64,000 nucleotides of DNA, taken from Stenotrophomonas sp. BIO128-Bstrain (GTDB taxonomy: Bacteria > Pseudomonadota > Gammaproteobacteria > Xanthomonadales > Xanthomonadaceae). Of this stretch, positions 1 to 9,244 are shown in pieces (within the stretch, counting starts at the first letter, position 1; the number at the start of each line of letters is the position of its first letter). The notes below the pieces were generated by a model, which saw only the letters and a program-made list of their open reading frames with translations, made no database searches and was not told the DNA's origin. The stretch is from assembly GCF_030128875.1 (NCBI RefSeq), contig NZ_CP124620.1, positions 3,472,001-3,536,000 of the forward strand, read 5' to 3'. Both the position numbers and the translations under genes were made by a program.

Positions 1-72
1 GGCGTGCCCAAGGACTGGATCCGCTCGACCGGCTACTGGAAGGCGCACGGCAGCGAGCACCACGACGACTGA
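1..72 (+). CDS. C-terminal end of an unidentified protein (partial)
   Basis: The first 23 codons of the window read open in frame 1 and end at a TGA at 70-72, giving a hydrophilic tail ending in GSEHHDD. The rest of the gene lies to the left of the window. Twenty-three residues are too few to name a family. The reading frame is supported only by the absence of stops and by sensible spacing to the next gene on the same strand, whose likely ATG is at 130. Confidence 0.45.
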   Translation, partial: GVPKDWIRSTGYWKAHGSEHHDD

Positions 73-129
73 GCCCGCGACGGGCACCGGCCGCGAATGC
101 GACAATCGCGTTTTGTGCCGGTGCCTTTC

Positions 130-567
130 ATGCAAGCCCCTTCTCTTTCGGCACTGACCGATCTGATCGACCGCGCCGAGCGCGCCGATCCCGCGCTGGA
201 TGCCGCCCTGGCGGCGCTGGCGCCCTCCGTGGGCGGGAACATCGCCCCGCTGCGCACCGCCCTGGTGCCCCTGGCCCGCGCGCAGGCCGCGCTGGTGCAG
301 GCGAACATCGATATCGACCTGGTCGCCGATGAGCTGCGCCGCTACCAGAAGTACGCGATGCCCGGTAAGCCGAGCCTGCAGATCGTGCAGCTGCGCAAGC
401 AGCAGGCCTCGGTGAAGCAGGCCGCGCTGCTGGCCCGCCAGGCGTTCGCCCAGGCGACCCATGCGTTCCTGCGCGAGAGCAGCCTGACCGCGCCGGCACG
501 CCGCACGCCGACCGATTTCACCACGCTGTGGCTGGGCAAGGTGATCGCGCAGGTGGCGGCGGGGTGA
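130..567 (+). CDS. Hypothetical protein, helical, 145 aa
   Basis: This encodes a small protein with no signal peptide or membrane segment. It is rich in Ala, Leu and Arg and has long predicted helices (for example QLRKQQASVKQAALLARQAF) that could form a helical bundle or coiled coil. I do not recognise a family. The frame is open back to an ATG at 97, but the ATG at 130 is preferred because the extra N-terminus encoded between them (MRQSRFVPVPF) looks like untranslated leader. It lies upstream of an intergenic block of REP elements and a bidirectional terminator, so it probably ends the transcript coming from the left edge. Confidence 0.7.
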   Translation: MQAPSLSALTDLIDRAERADPALDAALAALAPSVGGNIAPLRTALVPLARAQAALVQANIDIDLVADELRRYQKYAMPGKPSLQIVQLRKQQASVKQAALLARQAFAQATHAFLRESSLTAPARRTPTDFTTLWLGKVIAQVAAG

Positions 568-603
568 TCATCACTCCGGTGGCGGCGGCTTGATCGCGCT
601 GGT

Positions 604-665
604 ATCCACGCATGGCGTGGATCTACCCCGGTCCCGTCAACGGTAGAGCCACGCCATGCGTGGCT
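604..665. repeat. SMAG-type REP pair (GTAGAGCCACGCC class)
   Basis: Two inverted copies of a short palindromic unit face each other: 604-626 reads as the reverse complement of GTAGATCCACGCCATGCGTG, and 643-665 starts GTAGAGCCACGCCATGCGTG. Each unit starts with GTAG and folds into a hairpin around CCACGC/GCGTGG. This matches the GTAG-headed REP (SMAG) elements of Stenotrophomonas. It sits between convergent genes. Confidence 0.85.
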
Positions 666-688
666 GCGCTTCGGCGGAATTCCTGGTT

Positions 689-710
689 GCCAGCCAGCGG
701 CCGGCACTAC
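689..710 (-). repeat. Single SMAG-type REP unit (GTAGTGCCGGCCGC class)
   Basis: On the minus strand this reads GTAGTGCCGGCCGCTGGCTG, one mismatch away from the perfect palindrome seen at 6093, 11138, 30393 and 56025. It is a solitary, slightly decayed unit next to the pair at 604-665. Confidence 0.75.
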
Positions 711-739
711 CGGGTATCGATCGGCCGCTGCGCAAAAAG

Positions 740-765
740 AAAGCCCGCCAATTGGCGGGCTTTCT
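740..765. terminator. Bidirectional rho-independent terminator
   Basis: A hairpin AAAGCCCGCC-AATT-GGCGGGCTTT is flanked by A-rich and T-rich runs on both sides. It lies between the plus-strand hypothetical gene ending at 567 and the minus-strand YceI gene ending at 793, so it can serve both. Confidence 0.85.
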
Positions 766-792
766 GCCTTCTCACGACGAGTGAGGAGAAAC

Positions 793-1494
793 TCAGGCAG
801 CCGGCTTTTCGCCAGTGGCCTCGGTGGTGATGCGGATGTTCACTTCATCGCTGACGTTCGGGGCGTACGCGCCGACGCCGAAATCGCTGCGCTTGATGGT
901 GGTGGTGGCATCGAAGCCCGCCGCCGGCACCTTGGCCATCGGGTGCTCGCCGCCGCCGTTGATGGTCACATCCAGGGTCACCGGCTTGGTGATGTCCTTG
1001 ATGGTCAGGTCGCCGGTCACGGTCAGCTTGTTGGTGCCGTTGGCTTCAACCTTGGTGCTCTTGAAGGTGGCAGCCGGGAACTTGGCGGCGTCGAAGAAAT
1101 CGGCGCTCTTCAGGTGCTCGTCAAACTTGGCGGTGAAGCTGTTCAGGCCGGTCAGCGGCAGCTTCACTTCCACGGTGGACTTGGTCACGTCCGCGGCGTC
1201 ATACACCAGGGTGCCTTCGGCGGCGCCGAAGTGCGCGGTCGGGTGCGAGAAGCCGAAGTGGCTCCACTGGACCAGCACGTCGGTGTGGGTCGGGTCTAGC
1301 TTGTAGGTGCCCGAGGCGATCTGGATCGCATCGGCGGCCGGGGCGGCAGCCGCAGCGTCCGTGGCGGGGGCGGCGGTTTCGGTGGCGGCCGGCGCATCGG
1401 CAGCCGGGGCAGCGGCTTCGTCGGCCGGCTTGGAGCAGGCGGCGATGGCCAGGGTCAGGGCGAGCGGCAGCAGCAGTTTGCGGGTCACGGTCAT
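793..1494 (-). CDS. YceI family lipoprotein
   Basis: The 233-residue product begins with a lipoprotein signal (LAIAAC; Cys at residue 20), followed by an Ala/Pro/Thr-rich linker to about residue 58 and a YceI-like beta-barrel domain to the C-terminus. YceI domains are lipocalin-like and bind isoprenoid or other amphiphilic ligands. The typical pattern is visible: YKLDPTHTDV at the domain start, then SADFFDAAKFPAATF and later LTIKDITKPVTLDV. The lipobox places it on the periplasmic face of a membrane, probably the outer membrane. A GAGAGA ribosome-binding stretch precedes the ATG. Physiological role unknown; ligand not predictable from sequence. Confidence 0.9.
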   Translation of the reverse strand: MTVTRKLLLPLALTLAIAACSKPADEAAAPAADAPAATETAAPATDAAAAAPAADAIQIASGTYKLDPTHTDVLVQWSHFGFSHPTAHFGAAEGTLVYDAADVTKSTVEVKLPLTGLNSFTAKFDEHLKSADFFDAAKFPAATFKSTKVEANGTNKLTVTGDLTIKDITKPVTLDVTINGGGEHPMAKVPAAGFDATTTIKRSDFGVGAYAPNVSDEVNIRITTEATGEKPAA

Positions 1495-1579
1495 GTCAGG
1501 TCTCTCTCGTAATCGAAGGGAAAAGAAAAAAATTCATGCAGCCCATCCGCACGGACGGGCCACGATCCGGCGGTAACGC

Positions 1580-2170
1580 TTATGCGATGCGGGCCGCTTC
1601 GTCGAAGGACAGGCGAGGCAGCCGCGGGAACAGGCCCGAGGCGTCACCGTACCCCAGGTTGACGAGGAAATTCGACTTGATCGCGGTGCCCTTGAAGAAG
1701 GCTTCGTCGACCTTGGCGTTGTCGAAGCCGGACATCGGGCCGGCATCCAGACCCAGCGCGCGGGCGGCCAGGATCAGATAGGCGCCCTGCAGGCTGCCAT
1801 TGCGGAAGGCGCCTTCGGTGCGCCCTTCACGCGGGCCATCGAACCATGCCTTGGCATCGGTGTGCGGGAACAGGAAGGGCAGCTTCTCGTGGAAGTCTTC
1901 GTCGAAGCCGACGATCACCGTGACCGGGGCAGCCAGCGTCTTGTCGTGGTTGCCCTCCGACAGCGCCGGGGCGAGCTTGGCCTTGGCTTCGGGGGATTTC
2001 ACGAACACGAAGCGCGCCGGGCTGCCGTTGGCGGCGGTCGGGCCCCACTTGAGCAGCTCGTACAGCGCCTTGAGCTGGCTGTCGTCCACCGGCTTATCAA
2101 GGAAGGCGTTCTGGGTGCGGGCGGTACGGAACAGCTGATCGAGCGCAGCATCGTCAAGGACGTGGGACAT
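1580..2170 (-). CDS. RutE/HadB-type NAD(P)H nitroreductase (malonic semialdehyde reductase family)
   Basis: The 196-residue protein belongs to the FMN-dependent nitroreductase superfamily. Its length and the motifs [38 protein letters not shown] and FLVNLGYGD match the RutE/HadB subgroup, annotated as malonic semialdehyde reductases of pyrimidine degradation. No other rut genes are present here, so a general detoxifying reductase role is equally possible. An in-frame extension to 2305 exists, but the ATG at 2170 gives the family's usual N-terminus. It is divergent from the ELM1-like gene with a short shared promoter region. Confidence 0.88.
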   Translation of the reverse strand: MSHVLDDAALDQLFRTARTQNAFLDKPVDDSQLKALYELLKWGPTAANGSPARFVFVKSPEAKAKLAPALSEGNHDKTLAAPVTVIVGFDEDFHEKLPFLFPHTDAKAWFDGPREGRTEGAFRNGSLQGAYLILAARALGLDAGPMSGFDNAKVDEAFFKGTAIKSNFLVNLGYGDASGLFPRLPRLSFDEAARIA

Positions 2171-2256
2171 GAAGCCTCCGGAAATAAGGGAATCGTTCGC
2201 GCATCGGCTACCGTGGCAGGGCGACAGCGCGATCTGCGAAGGCTGGCAGTGTAGAG

Positions 2257-2266
2257 TGTCGCGACA
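2257..2266. promoter_or_regulatory. Perfect 10-bp palindrome TGTCGCGACA in divergent promoter region
   Basis: The palindrome lies between the divergent starts of the RutE-like gene (2170) and the ELM1-like gene (2299). Position and symmetry are compatible with an operator, but no regulator can be named and a short GC-rich palindrome may occur by chance. Confidence 0.3.
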
Positions 2267-2298
2267 GTTGCAACACCCAGCCTGACTGAAACGAATTA

Positions 2299-3270
2299 AT
2301 GCCATACGTGAAACGATGGAGTCCGCCCTGGACGATCACTGACGGCCGTGCCGGCAATGTGCGGCAGGCGGTGGCCCTGGCCACGGCATTGAAGCTGGGG
2401 GCGCATCGTCCGCTGGTGCTCACCCCGCGTGCGCCCTGGCGCTGGCTGGCCCCGCGCTGGTTGCCGGGTGCGGCCAACGGCTACGGCGAGGCCTTTGCCG
2501 CACTGGCCGCCGAGGCCCCTGAGCTGGCCGTCGGCTGTGGCCGCCAGGCCGCCGGGGCACTGCGCGAACTGCGCCGCTGTGGCACCAAGGTGGTGCAGAT
2601 TCTCGACCCGCGCCTGAGCCCGCGCCACTGGGACCTGCTGGTGGTGCCCGAGCACGATCGCCTGCGCGGCAGCAACGTGCTCACCCTGCTCGGCAGCCTC
2701 AATCCGGTCAACGATGACTGGCTGGCCTGCGGCCGTGCCGCGTTCGCTGCGTTCAGTGCATTGCCCGGCCCGCGCACTGCGTTGCTGGTCGGCGGGCCGA
2801 CCCCGCACGCGCCCTGGCACGAGCCGGACATGGTGCAGGTGTTCCAGCAACTCGCTTCGCAGCTGCGCGCCGAAGGGGGCAGCCTGCTGGCGACGACCTC
2901 GCGACGCACACCACCGGCCCTGGTCGGTGCACTGCGCAGTGCGTTCGCCGATGTGCCGAACGTGATCTGGGGCGACGGCGGCGACGGCGTGAATCCGTAT
3001 GCCGGCCTGCTGGGCTGGGCCAACCGCGTGGTGGTCTCGCCGGATTCGGTGAACCTGCTCTCTGAAGCGTGTGCCACGCGCATGCCGGTCGCGGTGGCCC
3101 TGGCCGAGCAGGCGCAGGGGCGGCTGGCGCACTTCCAGCACGCGCTGCGCGAACGTGGCCGCTTGCAGGCGCGCTGGCTGGACTGGCAGACGCAAGGCCG
3201 CATCGAACCGTTGCGTGAGACCACGCGGGTTGCCGAGGACGTGCGCGCACGGCTGGGGATTCAGGCCTGA
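2299..3270 (+). CDS. Mitochondrial-fission ELM1-like family protein
   Basis: The 323-residue protein matches the bacterial ELM1 family (DUF1022). Recognisable parts are the N-terminal [18 protein letters not shown], the central [19 protein letters not shown] and the C-terminal [17 protein letters not shown]. The fold resembles GT-B glycosyltransferases, so an envelope-glycan role has been suggested for bacterial members, but the activity is unproven. No signal peptide. The ATG at 2299 starts directly at the conserved N-terminus. It is followed by a DUF2145 gene 57 bases downstream on the same strand. Confidence 0.85.
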   Translation: MPYVKRWSPPWTITDGRAGNVRQAVALATALKLGAHRPLVLTPRAPWRWLAPRWLPGAANGYGEAFAALAAEAPELAVGCGRQAAGALRELRRCGTKVVQILDPRLSPRHWDLLVVPEHDRLRGSNVLTLLGSLNPVNDDWLACGRAAFAAFSALPGPRTALLVGGPTPHAPWHEPDMVQVFQQLASQLRAEGGSLLATTSRRTPPALVGALRSAFADVPNVIWGDGGDGVNPYAGLLGWANRVVVSPDSVNLLSEACATRMPVAVALAEQAQGRLAHFQHALRERGRLQARWLDWQTQGRIEPLRETTRVAEDVRARLGIQA

Positions 3271-3327
3271 CGTCCTTGCACAACGCTATGATGCGGCCGC
3301 GGCCGGTGCCGCCGGAGACCGTGTGAC

Positions 3328-4191
3328 ATGGACGTACCCTGCGCTGCGCTGATCAAGCGCCTGCATCCCGCCCTGCTGTGCGCTGTATTGCTGGGCGCTG
3401 CGCTGACCGCGCAGGCCGAACCGCAGTGCACTGAACGCTACCCCACGCCGGCCGCGCTGGCCTCGATGTTCGATGTGGCCCTGGCCACCACCGATGCGCT
3501 GGATGCACTCGATGACGTGGACGTGGTGCTGATCGCCCGCGGCGGCCAGGACCTGAGCAAGTACGGCCTGCGCCACAGCCATCTTGCCTTCCTGCTGCGC
3601 GAGGACGATGGCCAATGGCGCGCGGTACACCTGCTCAACCCCTGCAAGACCGCACAGTCGCACCTGTTCCGCGAGGGCGTGGCGACGTTCATCGGCGAGA
3701 CCTCCAGCCATACCGACCTGCGCATCGGCGTGCCGACGCCCGCCCTGCGTGATGCCCTCAAGGCGATGCTCACCCAGCCGGCGATCCAGGCCAAGGCGCT
3801 GCACGAGGCGCGCTACAGCGTGGTGGCCTATCCGTTCCGCACCGAGTACCAGAACTCCAACCAGTGGGTGCTGGAGGTGCTGGGCGCGGCGATGGCGCAG
3901 GTAGAAGAGCGCACCTTGATCGTCAACCGTACCCAGGCCCAGCAATGGCTGCAGCGGCACATGTATACGCCCAGCACGCTGCACATCGGCGTGGCCAAGC
4001 GGCTGGGCGCGCGCTTCTTCGTGCCCAATGCGGCCGTCACCGACCACCCGGCCAGCGAGCGCATTTCCGGCAACTATTCGGTGGTGACGGTGGAATCGAT
4101 CTTCGATTTCCTGCAGCTGCGCAGCAGCCTGCAGCAGGAACTGGCCGTGCCGCATGTGCCGGTGAAGGGCATTACCGCGCCCAAACCGTGA
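3328..4191 (+). CDS. DUF2145 domain secreted protein
   Basis: A 287-residue product with a signal peptide (hydrophobic LLCAVLLGAALTAQA, cleavage near residue 30) and a DUF2145 domain filling the rest. Typical family features are the early Cys after cleavage (EPQC), LRHSHLAFLLRE and VHLLNPCKTAQSHLF. The protein should be periplasmic; its function is unknown. It lies directly upstream of two tandem secreted paralogues on the same strand (67-base gap), and this grouping suggests a small operon of envelope proteins. Confidence 0.85.
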   Translation: MDVPCAALIKRLHPALLCAVLLGAALTAQAEPQCTERYPTPAALASMFDVALATTDALDALDDVDVVLIARGGQDLSKYGLRHSHLAFLLREDDGQWRAVHLLNPCKTAQSHLFREGVATFIGETSSHTDLRIGVPTPALRDALKAMLTQPAIQAKALHEARYSVVAYPFRTEYQNSNQWVLEVLGAAMAQVEERTLIVNRTQAQQWLQRHMYTPSTLHIGVAKRLGARFFVPNAAVTDHPASERISGNYSVVTVESIFDFLQLRSSLQQELAVPHVPVKGITAPKP

Positions 4192-4258
4192 GTCAGCGGC
4201 GGGCAGTACGCCAGCGGGCATACTGCGGGCCCAGGTTGAGCCACCAGAAGGATCTTCG

Positions 4259-4780
4259 ATGACACGAGTTTCGCGCCGCCTCGTTACGCCGTTGTTGGCC
4301 ATTGCCGTGTGCGCGACCAGCCTGCCGGCACCCGCGCAGGTGGTGGGCATCAATCACCCGGTGGCCAGCAGCGCCATCATGACCTCGGTGGTGAGCGTGG
4401 TGGTGGTGACCGCACCGGTGTGGCTGGTCTCGGCCGGCCTGAGCAAGGCCAGCGACGCCTCGGCCCGGCGCAGCCGCGCGGCCAAGGACGCGCGTGGCAA
4501 GGCCGGGCCGCTGCCGCCGCTCACCGTGGAGAAGGTGGACCACACGCCTGAAGGCGGCATCGAGATGGCCCTGCAGAATCCGCAGGCACCGAATGACCTG
4601 GCCGTGATTGCCTGGCCCGCGCGCGCGGACAACCCGGCAGCAGCGGTGGCCGTCGGTGATGTCCTGGCCCTCACCCCTACGCAAGGTGGCGCCGGCTGGA
4701 CGGTGACCACCGCCGAGGGCACGGCGCTGGCCTTCCTGCCCATCGATGCGGCTGCGGCGCAGCCGAGTGCGCGCTGGTGA
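4259..4780 (+). CDS. Secreted hypothetical protein, copy 1 of a tandem pair
   Basis: The 173-residue protein has a signal peptide (cleavage near PAPAQ), a hydrophobic stretch around residues 40-60 (SVVVVTAPVWLVSAGLSKAS) and a conserved C-terminal block (AGPLPPLTVEKVDHTPEG, then WPARADNPAA and GTALAFLP). The adjacent gene at 4815 encodes a clear paralogue with the same blocks in the same order. An AAGGA ribosome-binding site precedes the ATG. Family and function not recognised; likely periplasmic or membrane-anchored through the central segment. Confidence 0.85.
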   Translation: MTRVSRRLVTPLLAIAVCATSLPAPAQVVGINHPVASSAIMTSVVSVVVVTAPVWLVSAGLSKASDASARRSRAAKDARGKAGPLPPLTVEKVDHTPEGGIEMALQNPQAPNDLAVIAWPARADNPAAAVAVGDVLALTPTQGGAGWTVTTAEGTALAFLPIDAAAAQPSARW

Positions 4781-4814
4781 CCCGTTGCTGTCCCCTGCCC
4801 ACTGGAGCCGTTGC

Positions 4815-5342
4815 ATGAACCGCACTTCCCGCCCTGCTGTTGCGCCGCTGCTGGCGCTGGCCCTGCTCGCGACCAGCTTGCCGGCCGGCGCCCAGAACCT
4901 CAGCAATGCCTCGCCCGTCACCAGCAGCGTGCTGACGACCTCGGTGGTGAGCCTGGCAGTGATCACCGCGCCCGTCTGGCTCAGCGCGCTGGGGGTCAGC
5001 CAGCTGCATGACGCCTCCATGCCACACAACCGTGCCGCCCGGGCCGCGAAGCGGCAGAAGGCCGGCCCGTTGCCACCGCTCACCGTGGAGCGTGTGACGC
5101 ACCAGCCCGATGGCAGTTACGAGGTGGAGCTGAAGAACCCCCAGGCCCCGGAGGCCCCGGCGGTGGTGGCATGGCCGGCGCGCGCCGACAACCCGGCAGC
5201 AGGTGTGAAGGCAGGCGATGTGCTCGATTTCACGCCTACCCCGGCCGGCGCGGGCTGGATGGTGGCCGATGCCCAAGGCACCGCGCTGGCATTCCTGCCG
5301 ACCAGCGATGCGGCCGCCACCAGCATGAGCGAACGCTTCTGA
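4815..5342 (+). CDS. Secreted hypothetical protein, copy 2 of a tandem pair
   Basis: A 175-residue paralogue of the preceding gene, 34 bases downstream. It shares the signal peptide style (LPAGAQ cleavage), the hydrophobic segment SLAVITAPVWLSALGVSQ and the C-terminal blocks AGPLPPLTVERV, WPARADNPAAGV and GTALAFLP. The two copies differ mainly in the region after the hydrophobic stretch and in charge. The pair points to an old tandem duplication that has been kept. No function known. Confidence 0.85.
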   Translation: MNRTSRPAVAPLLALALLATSLPAGAQNLSNASPVTSSVLTTSVVSLAVITAPVWLSALGVSQLHDASMPHNRAARAAKRQKAGPLPPLTVERVTHQPDGSYEVELKNPQAPEAPAVVAWPARADNPAAGVKAGDVLDFTPTPAGAGWMVADAQGTALAFLPTSDAAATSMSERF

Positions 5343-5418
5343 CTGAACCGGTCCGGGCTGGCCCTGGGCCGGTCAAGCCCGGATAATCCGCGGCTTCCCC
5401 CTCCTCTTCCGGCTCGCC

Positions 5419-5973
5419 ATGTCCGCGCGTCCTGCCATTGCCTTTGCCCCGTTGACCCCGCGCTCGCTGCTGCTGGCGGTGTTGGCCATGGGCGCGGTGG
5501 TGCTCGGCTCGAACGTGCTGGTGCAGTACCCGATCAATGACTGGCTGACCTGGGGCGCCTTCAGCTATCCGGTCGCGTTCCTGGTCAGCAATCTGATCAA
5601 CCGCCGCTTTGGTCCGGCCGCCGCACGGCGGGTGGCCTGGGCCGGTTTCGCGCTGGCGGTGCTGCTGTCGATCTGGATCGCCACGCCGCGGATCGCGGTG
5701 GCCTCGTGCCTGGCCTTCATCGCCGCACAGCTGCTGGACATCACCGTGTTCGACCGGCTACGCCGCGGGCACTGGTGGCGCGCGCCGATGGTGGCGACGA
5801 CCTGCAGTGCGACGCTGGATACGACCATTTTCTGGAGCATCGCGTTCGCCGGCTCCAGCCTGCCGTGGGTGAGCTGGGCGCTGGGCGACCTGGCGGTGAA
5901 GCTGACGATCGGCGTGTTCCTGCTGGCGCCGTTCCGCGCGCTGCTGTGGAAGATGGCGCCGCGCGCGGTGTGA
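5419..5973 (+). CDS. Queuosine precursor transporter (VUT/YhhQ family)
   Basis: The 184-residue inner-membrane protein has about six hydrophobic segments and the VUT-family signatures FSYPVAFLVSNLINRRFG near the N-terminus and ASCLAFIAAQLLDITVFDRLRR in the middle. YhhQ-type members import 7-cyano-7-deazaguanine/7-aminomethyl-7-deazaguanine for queuosine in tRNA. This copy is somewhat shorter than E. coli YhhQ, as in other members of the small subgroup. It is convergent with glnE; the gap between the two genes is filled with tandem repeats. Confidence 0.85.
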   Translation: MSARPAIAFAPLTPRSLLLAVLAMGAVVLGSNVLVQYPINDWLTWGAFSYPVAFLVSNLINRRFGPAAARRVAWAGFALAVLLSIWIATPRIAVASCLAFIAAQLLDITVFDRLRRGHWWRAPMVATTCSATLDTTIFWSIAFAGSSLPWVSWALGDLAVKLTIGVFLLAPFRALLWKMAPRAV

Positions 5974-6014
5974 CATCGGGCGCCGATCGCCCGGTGTAGC
6001 GCAGGCGGCAGGGC

Positions 6015-6096
6015 ATCGCTATCGGTCGGGCATCACTATCGGTCGGGGATCGCTATCGGTCGGGGATCGCTATCGGTCGGGGATCGCTATCGGTAG
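6015..6096 (+). repeat. 17-bp tandem repeat, 4.8 copies
   Basis: Units of ATCGCTATCGGTCGGGG start at 6015, 6032, 6049, 6066 and 6083. The first two differ by one base each, and the last runs into the GTAG of the REP pair at 6093. No spacers, so it is not a CRISPR. It lies in the 312-base gap between the convergent queuosine transporter and glnE genes. Confidence 0.9.
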
Positions 6097-6154
6097 TGCC
6101 GGCCGCTGGCCGGCTCTGCAGAGTTCATAGGAGCCGGCCAGCGGCCGGCACTAC
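6093..6154. repeat. SMAG-type REP pair (GTAGTGCCGGCCGC class)
   Basis: Two inverted copies of GTAGTGCCGGCCGCTGGCCG begin at 6093 (plus) and 6154 (minus), separated by about 18 bases. Each copy is itself a palindrome around GCCGGCCGCTGGCCGGC, so the pair can form either two small hairpins or one long one. Confidence 0.9.
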
Positions 6155-6253
6155 CGGTGCCAGAGCGGTGCCAGAACGGTGACAAGACGGTGCCAGAGCG
6201 GTGCCAGAGCGGTGCCAGAGCGGTGCCAAGGCGGTGACAGAGCGGTGCCAGAT
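6155..6253 (+). repeat. 11-bp tandem repeat, nine copies
   Basis: Nine contiguous 11-base units of the form CGGTGCCAGAG run from 6155 to 6253 with one or two substitutions in units 2, 3, 7, 8 and 9. They abut the REP pair and stop 32 bases before the glnE stop codon. They are non-coding and spacer-free. Copy number of such short perfect units is likely to vary between strains. Confidence 0.9.
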
Positions 6254-6285
6254 CACCGCGAAGCCTACGCCCGGGCAAACCGCCA

Positions 6286-9126
6286 TCAACCCGCCACGTC
6301 GATCCGCTGCTGGAACGGCAGCCCTGCTGCATCGCTCGCCGCGATGATCATCGCGCGCGCGGCTTCCAGGGCGGGCGTCGGTGGCGCCAGGCGCGGGCGG
6401 CGGTCCAGCGTGCAGGCCAGGCCCACGTCCAGCAGGGCGGCATGCGCCTCGTGCAGGCCCTCGCGGGTGCCACCAGGCAGCCACGCAATCGCCGCCAGGG
6501 CGTCGATCAGGCTGGGGGTATCGCGCGGTTCCACCACCTGCGGGTGCGTGCCGGCGCTGTCGAGCACGCCGGTCTGCAGCAGGAACTCCAGATCGACGAT
6601 CCCACCCGCGCCCTGCTTGAGGTCGAGCCGCGCCGCGTCGCTGCGGTCCAGCTCGGCACGCATGCGCGCGCGCATTTTCAGCACGTCGGTGTAGAGCACG
6701 GCGTTGTCGCGCGGGCGTGCGAGGGTATCGGCGCGCACCCGCTCGAAGTCGGCCAGCAGCGAGGCATCGCCGGCGATCGCGCGGGCGCGCACCAGTGCCT
6801 GGTGCTCCCAGGTCCAGGCGCGTTCGCGCTGGTATTCGGTGTAGCTGGCCAAGGAGGAGACCAGCGCACCCTTGCCACCGTCCGGGCGCAGGCGCACGTC
6901 GATGTCGTACAGGCGGCCGGCAGCGGTGACCGCCCCGAGCATCGCCATCACCTTCTGTGCCAGGCGCGCATACCAACGGCCGGGATCGAGCGGACGCGGG
7001 CCGTCGCTGCTGTCCTGTCCGGCCGGGTGGTCGTGCAGGAAGACCAGATCCAGATCCGAGCCGAAGCCCAGCTCCAGTCCCCCCAGGCTGCCGTAGCCGA
7101 TGATCGCGAAGCGTCCGCCCGGAATACCGCCGTGCTGGCGCTGCATATCGGCCTGCACCAGCGCGAGTACGGTGACCACGACCGCCTGGGCAAGCTCGGC
7201 CAGCTCCCGGGTGGTATCGACCGCTCGCTGGCGGCCATCCAGCGTGGCCATCGCCATGCGGAAGCTCAGCGCCAGCCGTGTCTCGTTGAGCAGGCGCAGC
7301 GCGGCCTCGGGATCATCGATGGTCAGCGCGATATCGCACTCGGCCTGCATGCCCGCCGCATCCGGCATCGGCCCGGAAACGCGCACATCAAGCAGTTCGT
7401 CGAGCAGCAGAGGATAGGCGGCCAGCCGCTCGGCGAGCAAGGCGCTGCGGGCGAGCACATCGACCAGGCGTGCGAGCGCGCTGGGTTGTTCGTCGAGCAG
7501 GGCCAGATAGCTGGTACGGCGCATGACCGCCTGCAGCAGGCCGAGCACGCGCTTGAGCGCGGCATCCGGCTGCGGTGAGCGTGTAGCGGCGTGCAGCAGT
7601 GCCGGCAGCACGCGGTCCAGGCGCGCACGCGGGGCATCGGACAGCGACTTCACCCCGGAACTCTGCGCGAAGTCGCGCAGGGATTGATCGGCACTGCCGG
7701 CATCGAAGAAGCCGGCCTCGGCCAGCACCTCGGCGCTGCCGTTGTCGGGCAGGCCCCGCCAGTAGCTGGCCAGTGCATCCGGCGCGGCCTGGCCACGGCG
7801 TGGTGCGAGCAGCGCGGCGAACTCGGTGCTGACCCGCGCGCGCTGCACATCGAGCGCGGCAACCAGCGCCTCCCAATCTTCGTAACCTAGCCCGGCGGCG
7901 ATGCGCAGGCGGTCCGTGGCGTCGGTGGGGAGCGCGTGCGTCTGCGCGTCGCGCAGCATCTGCAGGCGGTTCTCCAGGCGACGCAGGAAGCCGTAGGCAT
8001 GCAGCAGGTCGGCGCCGTCCTGTTCGGCCATCTGGCCGGAGGCGACCAGTGCCGGCAGCGCGTGCAGCAAGCGACGCTCGCGCAGCGGTGCCTCGCGGCC
8101 ACCGCGGATCAGCTGCAGGGCCTGCGCGAGGAATTCGATTTCGCGAATACCGCCGGGGCCGCGCTTGATGTCGTCGTGCATCTCGCGACGCGACACTTCG
8201 GCGGTGATCGCGGCCTTCATGTCGCGCAGGCCATCGAGTGCGGTGAAATCCAGATAGCGGCGGTAGACGAACGGGCGCAGTGTCTGCAGCCACGCTTCGC
8301 CCGCCGCGATGTCCCCGGCGACGGCGCGCGCCTTGAGCCAGGCGTAGCGCTCCCAGTCGCGGCCTTCGCGCTGGAAGTACTGGTCCATGCCGGCGAACGA
8401 CAGCGCCACCCGCCCGGCGTTACCGAACGGGCGCAGGCGCAGATCGACGCGGTGGCTGAAGCCATCCACGGTGGTGTCATCCAGCAGCCGCGCCAGGCGC
8501 TGGCCGAGGCGTGCGAAATACTCTTCGGCCGCCAGCGGACGCGCACCGTCGGATTCGCCGCCCTGCGGGTAGGCGTAGACCAGATCCACATCAGAGCTGA
8601 AATTGAGTTCGCCACCGCCGAGCTTGCCCAGCCCGAACACGACCAGCTGCTGTGCACTTCCGTCGGCAGCGCGGACCACGCCATGACGGCCGGTGAATTC
8701 CTGCTCCAGCGCGGTCAGCGCCAGTTGCAGGCACGCCTCCGCCAGGTGGGTGGCGCCGGCCAGCGTCGCAGGCACGTCATCCTGCCCGGTCAGGTCGCGC
8801 CAGATCAGGCGGGTGGAGGCGGCGGTGCGGTAGCGGCGCAGGCGCTGCTGCCATTCGCTGGGCTGCAGCGGATCCAGTTCGGGCAGGGGCAGCGGTGGGC
8901 AGCCGTTCTGGGTGAGGTGGGACAACAGCGCCGGCTGGCGACACAGCGTGTCGATGGCGAAATCGCTGGTGACGGCCAAGGCGCGCACGGTGTCCAGTAC
9001 GGGAGCCGGCGGCGGCCAGTGGCCGGCCTCGGTCAGCGACAGGGCCAGGCGCGCCAACGCGCGATCAACCAGGGGAACAAGGGCGTCGGGGACGCGCGCG
9101 GGCGCGGCGAGATCAGAAATCGGCAT
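6286..9126 (-). CDS. glnE: Bifunctional glutamine synthetase adenylyltransferase/deadenylyltransferase
   Basis: GlnE attaches AMP to, and removes it from, glutamine synthetase in response to PII state. Both nucleotidyltransferase cores are visible: [20 protein letters not shown] in the N-terminal deadenylylation half and [20 protein letters not shown] in the C-terminal adenylylation half, each with the G-x-S-D-x-D metal site. Length is about 946 residues from the chosen start (MPISDLAAP at 9126), normal for the family. In-frame ATGs at 9144 and 9192 would add residues that look non-conserved. It is convergent with the queuosine transporter gene. Confidence 0.93.
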   Translation of the reverse strand: MPISDLAAPARVPDALVPLVDRALARLALSLTEAGHWPPPAPVLDTVRALAVTSDFAIDTLCRQPALLSHLTQNGCPPLPLPELDPLQPSEWQQRLRRYRTAASTRLIWRDLTGQDDVPATLAGATHLAEACLQLALTALEQEFTGRHGVVRAADGSAQQLVVFGLGKLGGGELNFSSDVDLVYAYPQGGESDGARPLAAEEYFARLGQRLARLLDDTTVDGFSHRVDLRLRPFGNAGRVALSFAGMDQYFQREGRDWERYAWLKARAVAGDIAAGEAWLQTLRPFVYRRYLDFTALDGLRDMKAAITAEVSRREMHDDIKRGPGGIREIEFLAQALQLIRGGREAPLRERRLLHALPALVASGQMAEQDGADLLHAYGFLRRLENRLQMLRDAQTHALPTDATDRLRIAAGLGYEDWEALVAALDVQRARVSTEFAALLAPRRGQAAPDALASYWRGLPDNGSAEVLAEAGFFDAGSADQSLRDFAQSSGVKSLSDAPRARLDRVLPALLHAATRSPQPDAALKRVLGLLQAVMRRTSYLALLDEQPSALARLVDVLARSALLAERLAAYPLLLDELLDVRVSGPMPDAAGMQAECDIALTIDDPEAALRLLNETRLALSFRMAMATLDGRQRAVDTTRELAELAQAVVVTVLALVQADMQRQHGGIPGGRFAIIGYGSLGGLELGFGSDLDLVFLHDHPAGQDSSDGPRPLDPGRWYARLAQKVMAMLGAVTAAGRLYDIDVRLRPDGGKGALVSSLASYTEYQRERAWTWEHQALVRARAIAGDASLLADFERVRADTLARPRDNAVLYTDVLKMRARMRAELDRSDAARLDLKQGAGGIVDLEFLLQTGVLDSAGTHPQVVEPRDTPSLIDALAAIAWLPGGTREGLHEAHAALLDVGLACTLDRRPRLAPPTPALEAARAMIIAASDAAGLPFQQRIDVAG

Positions 9127-9244
9127 GGGGGGATTATGTGGCATCGCGGCGTGGCGGTCCCCGGCCAGGCGCCATCGCGGTAACGCGGTCATCGACCGGC
9201 GCGTGACGCATCGTTGAGCGGCGCGGCATGCCTGTCACCGAACG

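Noticed and set aside
6015..6253. CRISPR array
   Set aside because: Repeats are 17 and 11 bases long, directly adjacent and without spacers; no cas genes.
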